Shown here: positions 17,266 to 23,536 of the stretch, one piece after another | How positions within the stretch are numbered: position 1 is the stretch's first letter | Layout of the letters: each line of letters begins with the position of its first letter | NCBI RefSeq assembly: GCF_002915575.1 | Contig: NZ_PQGD01000020.1 | Location: 1-64,000, forward strand | DNA from: Superficieibacter electus | GTDB taxonomy: Bacteria; Pseudomonadota; Gammaproteobacteria; Enterobacterales; Enterobacteriaceae | DNA length: 64,000 bases | Direction: 5' to 3' | Translations under genes and position numbers: made by a program | Notes under the pieces: generated by a model | The model's database searches: none | Told to the model about the DNA's origin: nothing | Seen by the model: the letters and a program-made list of their open reading frames with translations, nothing else

Positions 17266-20144
17266 TGCCTATCTATCCACAGCCTGAAACATCTCCTTCC
17301 GTTATGGATAACGCATTACCAGCGCCTGCTGGTTTCGATGTTCCATTGCCTGACGGCGTTAATCCGGAACCTGCTCAGCCTGAGCCATCAGTATGGGATG
17401 CAGCTTTTCGTCAAAACAACTTGCTGGCTGGCATGTTCAGACCAACCAAACAGTTTGAACCTGCTGATGGTTATAATCCCTACTCCGACAAGAACGAGAT
17501 CCAGGGATATGAACAATGGGCGACCTCGTTTGCGGATGCCAGATCCCCGGAAGAAACCGCCTGGATAAAGCAGCAGATTGATGATGAGAATGAAGATCGA
17601 AAGGTTTTGTCAGAGGCTGGTGGCGAAGGCGTGCTCGCGAGTATAGCTGCTGGGGTTGTTGATCCCGTTACAGTTGCCTCAATGTTTATTCCTGGTGCTC
17701 AGGGAGGACTGCTGGCTCGGGTTGGTTCCCAAATGGCAATAGGTGCCGCAGGTACAGCAATCAGTGAAGTGGCATTAAATAGTCAACAATTTACCAGAAC
17801 TGCTGGCGAAAGCGCTGCGCATATTACCGCCGGCGCGTTATTCAGCGGTGTTTTTGCAACCGCTGGATCAATGATCTCATCTGGGATAAGGGACGCTGCA
17901 ACACGAGAGTTGGGTGACGCACTGGAAAATTCTGGCATTAATGCAGCTCTTAATCGGGGTATGGACAGTCTTCCTGACGGTGGTAGTGTCGGCGCAATGC
18001 GAATCAGACAGGCAACTTTAGACGATCTTACTCTGGATGGTGGGAAAGCTGCTGATACCGCTTTAAAGGCTGGCGGATATATGACACCTATATCCCGTGT
18101 AATTTCCTCTCCTTCCCGCAGTGCCCGGATCACCGGGCTTGAGTTGGCAGAAAACAATTTTGCGTTACGTGGAAATAAGCGGGGTTTTGAAACACCGGTT
18201 GCGGCAGAAACCCGGGTTCTTGGCTGGCGTCGTGAAGAGGCGGCGGTTGTCGTTACCAATAAACAGGCGTATGCAAAATATAAAGCGGACGGAGGGGATC
18301 TAAATTATACCCGCTTCCGTGAGGAAGTAGGCGATGCCATGCGCAATGGTGATGTTCACGGTAATGCCTCTATTCAGGATGCTGCGCGCGCATTGCGTCA
18401 GGTGGTTGACAGGGTGAAAGTTGCACAGCAGGACCTCGGCCTGCTTCCTCCAGATGCTGAACTAAAAGCGCTGGGTCAGACCAGTTATTTTCCTCGTGTC
18501 TACAGGGTGGGGAAGATAGTCGAGGAGCGTGATAAGTTTCGTGACATTCTGGTTAACTGGTGGTCAAGAGGGGCGCAGGCTATGTCACGCGATGATGCTG
18601 AGATAGCTGCCGATGCCACGATAAATAAAATTGTTGGTGCGAAAATACCTCAGGATTTCGAAAACATTTTCACTGTAAAGGTGCCAGGCAGTTCACGGCA
18701 GCGTACTTTAAACCTTCCTGATAACCTGATGAGAGATTATCTGGAAAGTGATGCCAACTATGTATTGCAGCGGCATATCAGGGAGGCTTCACCAGACATT
18801 GAATTAACCAAGACATTTGGCAATCGCAATCTAGAATCGCAGCTTAAAGCGATTCATGACGAGTATGACGAGCTTATGCGCGCCCGTCCCCAGGAACAGG
18901 CAAAACTGGCAAAAGCCCGTGAGAATGATATTCGAGACATAACCGCTATGCGTGATCGCCTGGTAGGGACATATAAAATGCCTGACGATCCATCATCATT
19001 TTTTGTTCGCGCCGGCAGGGCGATGAGAAATGTGAACTTTGTTTCAAAACTTGGTGGCATGACTGTTTCCGCTATCCCGGATCTGGCCCGAGGCGTAATG
19101 GTTAACGGTTTCAAAAACACCATGCGTGGTTATGGATCTCTTATTTCAAGATCTCCGGCGTTCACAGCCAGTAAAAGTGAAATGAAAAAAATGGGGATAA
19201 TGGTAGAGGCAGTGCTTAATTCCCGGTCCAGGTTGATGGCTGACCTAGTCGATAGCTCTACACGCACAAATGCAGCAGAAGCAGGTCTCGATCGCGTAAC
19301 CGATGTCTTTGGTAAGCTCACAATGATGGGGCAGTTTAACGATATCAACAAAGCTATTAATGGCATGGTTACTGCCGACAGTATCCTTTCTGGTGCGGCA
19401 TCTGCATCAAGGATTGCTAAACTGGGCATCAGCCCTGCGACGGCCACGCGAATAAACGCTCAGTTCCGCAAATATGGTGAAGTTCTTGACGGCTGGCACA
19501 TCGGCAATTTTGATAAATGGGATGATGATTATGCTTCCGGGGTGTTTCAGTCGGCAGTCATGAAAGACACCAATAACATCATTATCACGCCCGGGGTCGG
19601 AGACACTCCTTTATGGGCCAGCTCACCTATTGGTCGTACCGTATTCCAGTTCCGTTCGTTCACAACGGCGTCATATAACAGAGCAACAATCGGCGGCCTG
19701 TCAGAAGGCTCGGCCCAGTTTTATTACGGTACAGCATTTCAAATCGCTCTTGGTGCGCTTACCTATGCATTAAAACAGGCGTCAAATGGCAGGGAAGTGG
19801 ACTGGTCACCACAAAAATTAGCGCTTGAGGGTATCGACAGATCGGGTATTCTTGGTCCACTTATGGAATACAACAACATGGCGGAAAAGGCTACTGGTGG
19901 CGCGTTTGGCCTTGGTTCGGTTTTTGGCACTAGCACTCAGTCACGTTACGCCAGCAGAGGTTTCATCGGCTCTGTTATAGGTCCAACATTCGGTCTGATG
20001 GACACCGTTACTGATGTGACGGCAGGCGTGTTAAATGGCGATGCTGGCGACCGGGTTCTGCATAATGTCAGGACCATCTTACCCGGAAACAACCTATTCT
20101 GGATCGCACCGATACTCAACCAGGTTGATCCGGGTATGCGTTGA
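17265..20144 (+). CDS. Large internal virion (ejection) protein
   Basis: 959 aa, the last gene of the ejection cassette; its ATG overlaps the previous stop. Residues 100-190 include glycine/alanine-rich hydrophobic stretches (GVLASIAAGVVDPVTVASMFIPGAQGGLLARVGSQMAIGAAGTAI), as in podovirus internal proteins that enter the inner membrane. The remainder is helical with Arg/Glu-rich parts. Its final 29 bases overlap the end of the convergent secreted-protein gene. Confidence 0.78.
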   Translation: MPIYPQPETSPSVMDNALPAPAGFDVPLPDGVNPEPAQPEPSVWDAAFRQNNLLAGMFRPTKQFEPADGYNPYSDKNEIQGYEQWATSFADARSPEETAWIKQQIDDENEDRKVLSEAGGEGVLASIAAGVVDPVTVASMFIPGAQGGLLARVGSQMAIGAAGTAISEVALNSQQFTRTAGESAAHITAGALFSGVFATAGSMISSGIRDAATRELGDALENSGINAALNRGMDSLPDGGSVGAMRIRQATLDDLTLDGGKAADTALKAGGYMTPISRVISSPSRSARITGLELAENNFALRGNKRGFETPVAAETRVLGWRREEAAVVVTNKQAYAKYKADGGDLNYTRFREEVGDAMRNGDVHGNASIQDAARALRQVVDRVKVAQQDLGLLPPDAELKALGQTSYFPRVYRVGKIVEERDKFRDILVNWWSRGAQAMSRDDAEIAADATINKIVGAKIPQDFENIFTVKVPGSSRQRTLNLPDNLMRDYLESDANYVLQRHIREASPDIELTKTFGNRNLESQLKAIHDEYDELMRARPQEQAKLAKARENDIRDITAMRDRLVGTYKMPDDPSSFFVRAGRAMRNVNFVSKLGGMTVSAIPDLARGVMVNGFKNTMRGYGSLISRSPAFTASKSEMKKMGIMVEAVLNSRSRLMADLVDSSTRTNAAEAGLDRVTDVFGKLTMMGQFNDINKAINGMVTADSILSGAASASRIAKLGISPATATRINAQFRKYGEVLDGWHIGNFDKWDDDYASGVFQSAVMKDTNNIIITPGVGDTPLWASSPIGRTVFQFRSFTTASYNRATIGGLSEGSAQFYYGTAFQIALGALTYALKQASNGREVDWSPQKLALEGIDRSGILGPLMEYNNMAEKATGGAFGLGSVFGTSTQSRYASRGFIGSVIGPTFGLMDTVTDVTAGVLNGDAGDRVLHNVRTILPGNNLFWIAPILNQVDPGMR

Positions 20145-20634
20145 CATGAGAGCATGATTCTGGTGACACTCCGATGCTGAAAAGTAGGGACTGCTTTTCA
20201 GCATCATAATAACTAATCATAATTGTTTTCTCCTCCATTCTGGCTTGGCGGAAAATCCCCTCAATTGAGCTTGGAAGCACGAATTCACGCTTATCAGGAG
20301 CGCAATATACTTTCTCCAGTCGGTTCTTTGTCAGTTCAGGTATTTCAGGAGAGGACGTATTATTGTAAAAATGATCGTGCGTAATGAACGAGCTTTCTGT
20401 GTAAACAGTAATGGTCTTCCCGTCATCTTTACCATAGAAGGCGTGATAACTTGATCGATTAACATCATCAAATCCCGCCATTGGAACAATATAATTTAAG
20501 AAAAAATCAGCCGCGATACCAGATAGCTCTAATGGAGTGCGTTCTGTAACAACTGACTTGGCATAAATAATAGTTGGCTGGAAAAGTATGCCAGCCAGTA
20601 AACATAAATTTATAAAATTGAATTTCTTACGCAT
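20116..20634 (-). CDS. Secreted or periplasmic protein of unknown function (moron candidate)
   Basis: I start at ATG 20634, giving 172 aa with a clear signal peptide: MRKKFNF, a hydrophobic core (INLCLLAGILFQPTIIYA) and a likely cleavage after Ala. The mature part has two cysteines (VYCAPD and ESCSHV) that could form a disulfide, and no recognised domain. It opposes the late genes, is AT-richer than them, and ends inside the 959-aa gene. This layout is typical of lysogeny-expressed cargo genes; the function is unknown. Confidence 0.6.
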   Translation of the reverse strand: MRKKFNFINLCLLAGILFQPTIIYAKSVVTERTPLELSGIAADFFLNYIVPMAGFDDVNRSSYHAFYGKDDGKTITVYTESSFITHDHFYNNTSSPEIPELTKNRLEKVYCAPDKREFVLPSSIEGIFRQARMEEKTIMISYYDAEKQSLLFSIGVSPESCSHVNAYPDQPG

Positions 20635-20676
20635 ATCAATAGACTCTCTCAAGCTTTTATTCTGAATCGCCCCGAT

Positions 20677-21399
20677 CTATCTTCTCGCTTTATGCCCGTC
20701 CCAGCATGTCTTGCACCAGGCCATCAATCCATCGGCGTTCTGCTTGTTAGGGTAGAAACTGGTGCGCTTTCTTCTGACGTTACACATAGGGCACCATTTC
20801 ATGTGCCTGGTGTTTCTCGGCCCATCAAGACAGCTCGCACACCATATGGTCAGACCATCAGCATTTTTCGACGATTTCCGAAATTTATCATATGGAAGAT
20901 TTATTCGACATCTTGTGCATTGCTTCAGCCCTTCAATAACTTTAACTTCTGCTGGTGCTGGTGCTGGTGCTGGTACTGGTGCTGGTGCTGGTGCTGGTGC
21001 TGGTACTGGTACTGTCTTGAGTTTGATAACCTCATCACCCGGAAATTTACCATGGTAGGCAGGTCTTTGTGATACACCATTCGGTAGCCTGGCTGAAAAT
21101 GGTTTGGGTTGAGGAGGGTTAATTTCTTTTGTGGTGGTTATATTTTTATTATGTGAGGGTTCGATCACCGGGTGGTCATACTTTGATGGTGAAGATACGT
21201 CTGGTGCATTTCCTGACGGATGATACTTAGTCGTTGCGCTATCAACTACTTGCACTCGCTCAATGCTTATTTCTCCGTCTTCAGTCTTTATTGTCCTGTG
21301 CTGTCTGACAACAGTGCGATCAGAAGTCTTGGTCCGGTTCTGATTAATGATAAAAAGAATCACGGCCACTACACCAACGACGATCCAGAAAACTTGCAT
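20677..21399 (-). CDS. Membrane-anchored protein with PA-repeat linker and two zinc-ribbon-like modules
   Basis: 240 aa in three parts. Residues 1-20 are a transmembrane helix (FWIVVGVVAVILFII). A long polar linker ends in a Pro-Ala/Pro-Val run at about residues 130-151. The C-terminus has two similar modules, CTRCRINLPYDKFRKSSKN...CASC and CPMCNVRRKRTSFYPNKQN...CKTC, each with a CxxC pair, the KNADGL/QNADGL core and a second CxxC, so each can bind zinc. An operator-like palindrome lies 18 bases before the ATG. Function unknown; the cytoplasmic zinc modules suggest a nucleic-acid or protein contact. Confidence 0.6.
   Translation of the reverse strand: MQVFWIVVGVVAVILFIINQNRTKTSDRTVVRQHRTIKTEDGEISIERVQVVDSATTKYHPSGNAPDVSSPSKYDHPVIEPSHNKNITTTKEINPPQPKPFSARLPNGVSQRPAYHGKFPGDEVIKLKTVPVPAPAPAPAPVPAPAPAPAEVKVIEGLKQCTRCRINLPYDKFRKSSKNADGLTIWCASCLDGPRNTRHMKWCPMCNVRRKRTSFYPNKQNADGLMAWCKTCWDGHKARR
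20948..21012. repeat. In-frame hexanucleotide repeat (TGCTGG type)
   Basis: About ten tandem units of TGCTGG/TACTGG encode the Pro-Ala/Pro-Val linker of the zinc-ribbon protein on the minus strand. The unit keeps frame, so copy-number changes would alter linker length only. Confidence 0.85.
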
Positions 21400-21416
21400 A
21401 TAAGACCTGCAAAATG

Positions 21417-21431
21417 TTACCTAAAAGGTAA
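21417..21431. promoter_or_regulatory. TTACC-N5-GGTAA operator-like palindrome, site 3
   Basis: TTACC-TAAAA-GGTAA ends 18 bases upstream of the zinc-ribbon gene start (minus strand), so it should overlap the transcription start region. Confidence 0.6.
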
Positions 21432-21461
21432 TGTTAACCAGGATAGCATTGCATATCTATA

Positions 21462-21473
21462 GTGACATGTCAC
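21462..21473. repeat. Palindrome GTGACATGTCAC (copy 3 of 3)
   Basis: Perfect 12-base palindrome upstream of the zinc-ribbon gene and downstream of hicA; same sequence as at 3532. Confidence 0.5.
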
Positions 21474-21491
21474 AACGTTAACTTCGCCCAC

Positions 21492-21514
21492 AAAAAAGCC
21501 CGCTATGCGGGCTT
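21492..21514 (-). terminator. Terminator of the hicB-hicA operon
   Basis: Stem AAGCCCGC/GCGGGCTT with loop TAT; read on the minus strand it is followed by six Ts, directly after the hicA stop. Confidence 0.75.
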
Positions 21515-21516
21515 AT

Positions 21517-21714
21517 TCAGAAGTATTTTGGTAGTCCTGCCAGCTTCAGTATTCCGTTAGCCGTATGGCTCGATACTACAGTGTACGGAACGCTAAACTT
21601 TTTCCTTGTGATAGGGCTGGACCATATCTCATGGCTTCCCTTTCCCTGCCTTTCAAACTGGCATCCGGCTGCTAAAAGCAATTCCGTTAGTTTTGGATAT
21701 AGTCCGGTTCCCAT
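21517..21714 (-). CDS. hicA: HicA-like mRNA interferase toxin
   Basis: 65 aa with the HicA double-stranded-RNA-binding fold: helix YPKLTELLLAAGCQFERQGKGSHEIW with the conserved catalytic His28 in GSHEIW, then KKFSVPYTVVSSHTANGILKLAGL. HicA cleaves mRNA until bound by HicB. It follows hicB by three bases, so the pair is co-translated. The order antitoxin-then-toxin is the reverse of classical hicAB. Confidence 0.85.
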   Translation of the reverse strand: MGTGLYPKLTELLLAAGCQFERQGKGSHEIWSSPITRKKFSVPYTVVSSHTANGILKLAGLPKYF

Positions 21715-21717
21715 TTA

Positions 21718-21975
21718 TCAGAGCGCGATCCTGTCCTGATAGGATTGCTCCTGAGTGAAGGAAAGGCGGATGCGCGCCGGATTACCAATAAAGCCGTTCA
21801 TCTCGAACAGATCCGGAGCGATTTCCCAAACACGCTCAGTAAGCTCTTCATACGTTTCAGCTTCAGTCACAAGCCCGAGATCATCGCACTGGGCAACCCA
21901 GACGTTCTCTTCCTGATCATGACATACTTCCACATTGAATGGATTAGCAAATTTTAACACTGAAGGTTTAAACAT
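21718..21975 (-). CDS. hicB: HicB-like antitoxin, DUF1902 type
   Basis: I start at ATG 21975 because CAGGAGGTGTTT precedes it at ideal distance; an upstream in-frame GTG lies inside that ribosome-binding site. The 85 aa match the DUF1902 HicB-like fold (FNVEVCHDQEENVWVAQCDDLGLVTEAETYEELTERV). It lacks the C-terminal helix-turn-helix or ribbon-helix-helix of full HicB antitoxins, so it is unlikely to autoregulate by DNA binding alone. A TTACC-N5-GGTAA palindrome sits 14 bases upstream. Confidence 0.78.
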   Translation of the reverse strand: MFKPSVLKFANPFNVEVCHDQEENVWVAQCDDLGLVTEAETYEELTERVWEIAPDLFEMNGFIGNPARIRLSFTQEQSYQDRIAL

Positions 21976-21988
21976 AAACACCTCCTGT

Positions 21989-22003
21989 TTACCTTTAGGG
22001 TAA
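21989..22003. promoter_or_regulatory. TTACC-N5-GGTAA operator-like palindrome, site 4 (hicBA)
   Basis: TTACC-TTTAG-GGTAA lies just upstream of the hicB ribosome-binding site, so a bound protein would block transcription start. Confidence 0.6.
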
Positions 22004-22067
22004 TTTTGGACGCAGTTGACGACACCGTCAATGATTATTTTGTGCGCGCTTCCCTGCGCATTTTCCC

Positions 22068-22763
22068 TCAGAAGTCTGACGCGTTACTGCTGATGTACTG
22101 GGCGTGACTGCGGATATTGCTCAGGCATTTGCTGACGCCGGTGATGTAGTTAACCATCGTTGTGAACTCGGCGGCCGCGCCGTCCACGTCGTGCCCGTCC
22201 TCTCCAAGCTGGCGTAACAGGTCCATCAACATAGAACTTTCCGCCAGGCCGTTGACGCCTTCAGGCGAATGAATGAACTCACGGTATCCCGGCTTGAGCG
22301 GGTAGCTGTATTGGTTCTTACCTTCGGACTTCATCGCTTCGAGTATCGCGGGCATGAAGCTGGCGACAACCTTCTGGGCTTTATCCGCCGGTGATAACTC
22401 TTCACGAACGTAGCGCCCGGTCCGGCGGATCTGCGGCAACACCTCGCCGGTTACCCATTTGCGGAAACGGTAGGGGATGGTGCCGGGTGTCACCGCGTCG
22501 CGACAGCGGAGGATCAGAGTGTAGAGGCCGGACTCGTTAATGACGTTTACAGTCTGGCTTCCACCAGGGGTGTAAGTTGAACTTACACCCTTCTCATCAT
22601 CATCAAGCGCTTTAAGTGACATTCGGGAATTAGTAAGGCCAAGCGCTTTGCAAATGTCAGAAGCTGCGAACCATGGGTTACCGTCGATTTGGAACATACG
22701 TACTTTGATAGCAGATTCAAAGTTAAATACTGCATCTGGGGTTGGTTTTCTCTGAGCAGTCAT
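22068..22763 (-). CDS. ant: Antirepressor with N-terminal BRO domain
   Basis: 231 aa from ATG 22763, preceded by AAAGGTGATCACT. Residues about 10-115 form a BRO-N domain (VFNFESAIKVRMFQIDGNPWFAASDICKALGLTNSR ... VNVINESGLYTLILRCRDAVTPGTIPYRFRKWVTGEVLPQIRRTG). The C-terminal domain (about 155-231) is a phage-specific module, also encoded alone at 23081-23341. In P1/P22-type immunity, Ant inactivates the prophage repressor. The gene lies downstream of a C4-like antisense RNA and an icd-like frame, the classical immI order. Confidence 0.82.
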   Translation of the reverse strand: MTAQRKPTPDAVFNFESAIKVRMFQIDGNPWFAASDICKALGLTNSRMSLKALDDDEKGVSSTYTPGGSQTVNVINESGLYTLILRCRDAVTPGTIPYRFRKWVTGEVLPQIRRTGRYVREELSPADKAQKVVASFMPAILEAMKSEGKNQYSYPLKPGYREFIHSPEGVNGLAESSMLMDLLRQLGEDGHDVDGAAAEFTTMVNYITGVSKCLSNIRSHAQYISSNASDF

Positions 22764-22785
22764 AGTGATCACCTTTGTAGTCTGG

Positions 22786-22923
22786 TTAATCACCACCGCA
22801 GGTCTCAATCTGGCAGGTGGTGAACTGAACAGGGTTGAGACTACCGGCTACAAAGGACCCGGCCAGCCTTTCGGCTGCCCTGCCCAGCCCACCATAATTC
22901 TGGTATAGCTGTGCGTTACGCAT
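22786..22923 (-). CDS. icd: Icd-like/Ash-like small reading frame of the immI operon, 45 aa
   Basis: ATG 22923 lies directly after the C4 terminator T tract. The peptide (MRNAQLYQNYGGLGRAAERL ... SLNPVQFTTCQIETCGGD) is of the icd/ash-like class found between C4 RNA and ant in many phages; its sequence largely reflects the conserved RNA structure. In P1, icd translation is needed for ant expression, and this frame ends 22 bases before the ant ATG. A longer in-frame version from further upstream would read through the C4 RNA and is less likely. Confidence 0.55.
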   Translation of the reverse strand: MRNAQLYQNYGGLGRAAERLAGSFVAGSLNPVQFTTCQIETCGGD

Positions 22924-23000
22924 AAAAAAACCGCCTGCGCGGTGTGTGCGCCTCTGTAGTATCGGGGTCTCAATCCCGGCATCGGATTTTGCCGATGCAT
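22924..23000 (-). ncRNA. c4: C4-like antisense RNA controlling antirepressor synthesis
   Basis: On the minus strand: hairpin GCATCGG/CCGATGC (22979-22998), an unpaired segment at 22951-22973, then a terminator ACCGC-CTGC-GCGGT followed by seven Ts (22943-22924). The unpaired segment is complementary to 22835-22856 inside the icd-like frame (GUCUCAA and CCUUUGUAG blocks). This matches P1/P7 C4 RNA, about 77 nt, processed from the leader of the icd-ant message. The limits given are estimates. Confidence 0.65.
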
Positions 23001-23034
23001 GATTACTATGGCACAAGATTTAAGCGTTGTAAAT

Positions 23035-23049
23035 TTACCTATTAGGTAA
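23035..23049. promoter_or_regulatory. TTACC-N5-GGTAA operator-like palindrome, site 5 (C4-icd-ant)
   Basis: TTACC-TATTA-GGTAA lies about 35 bases upstream of the C4 RNA; a half site (GGTAAT at 23067) is adjacent. A repressor here would silence the antirepressor operon in the lysogen. Confidence 0.6.
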
Positions 23050-23080
23050 TAATTTCATATTTATCAGGTAATTTCAATTC

Positions 23081-23341
23081 TTATTTGGTTTGTTCGTTCA
23101 GCTTCTGGGCGCAATAATCCAGGTGCGTTTGCAAATCTCGCATCGACATTTGCGAACTCGTCACGTAATTGACCAGCGCAACCAGCTCAGCCATCGGCCC
23201 ATCCACATTAAAACCGTCCTTATCGAGTTCCCTTAGCAGCGTCATGAGGTGGGATTCCTCTACCAGGGATCTGACGCCTCCTGGCGTGTGAATGGTGTCA
23301 TAGAAATTATCTTTCATCGGGTAATGGTACTGCTGCGGCAT
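23081..23341 (-). CDS. Stand-alone antirepressor C-terminal domain
   Basis: 86 aa from ATG 23341 after GGAGAGAGTAG. Almost the whole protein aligns with residues about 165-231 of the neighbouring antirepressor: YPMKDNFYDTIHTPGGVRSL against YPLKPGYREFIHSPEGVNGL, then LMTLLRELDKDGFNVDGPMAE against LMDLLRQLGEDGHDVDGAAAE, and VNYVT against VNYIT. There is no BRO-N domain. It could hetero-oligomerise with Ant and modulate it; this is inference. It is separated from C4-ant by its own operator site. Confidence 0.7.
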   Translation of the reverse strand: MPQQYHYPMKDNFYDTIHTPGGVRSLVEESHLMTLLRELDKDGFNVDGPMAELVALVNYVTSSQMSMRDLQTHLDYCAQKLNEQTK

Positions 23342-23415
23342 CTACTCTCTCCATAAACAACTGTATGCATATACATATATCAAAGGTTAGGTCTTACTTC
23401 CAGTGACAATTAAAA

Positions 23416-23430
23416 TTACCTGTAAGGTAA
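23416..23430. promoter_or_regulatory. TTACC-N5-GGTAA operator-like palindrome, site 6
   Basis: ATTACC-TGTAA-GGTAAT lies between the divergent stand-alone Ant-domain gene and the tailspike, 28 bases before the tailspike promoter element. Confidence 0.6.
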
Positions 23431-23458
23431 TAATTTGGTTAATGCATCACCATTTAAT

Positions 23459-23483
23459 TCATATATGGTTTGGTGGGTAATAG
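23459..23483 (+). promoter_or_regulatory. Late promoter P2 (tailspike)
   Basis: TCATATATGG, nine bases, then TAATAG as -10. Same arrangement as P1 (4635) and P3 (25990). Confidence 0.5.
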
Positions 23484-23536
23484 AATGACAGATGTGTAAG
23501 CGCGCCGGGCGCATCAGCCATCTGGAGAAAATCAAA

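Noticed and set aside
20762-21058. Forward frames with Gly-Ala/Cys-Trp repeats opposite the zinc-ribbon gene
   Set aside because: They are shadows of the hexanucleotide repeat on the non-coding strand.
22786-23016. A 76-aa version of the icd-like protein
   Set aside because: It would translate through the C4 RNA hairpin and terminator; the 45-aa frame from 22923 fits the immI layout better.
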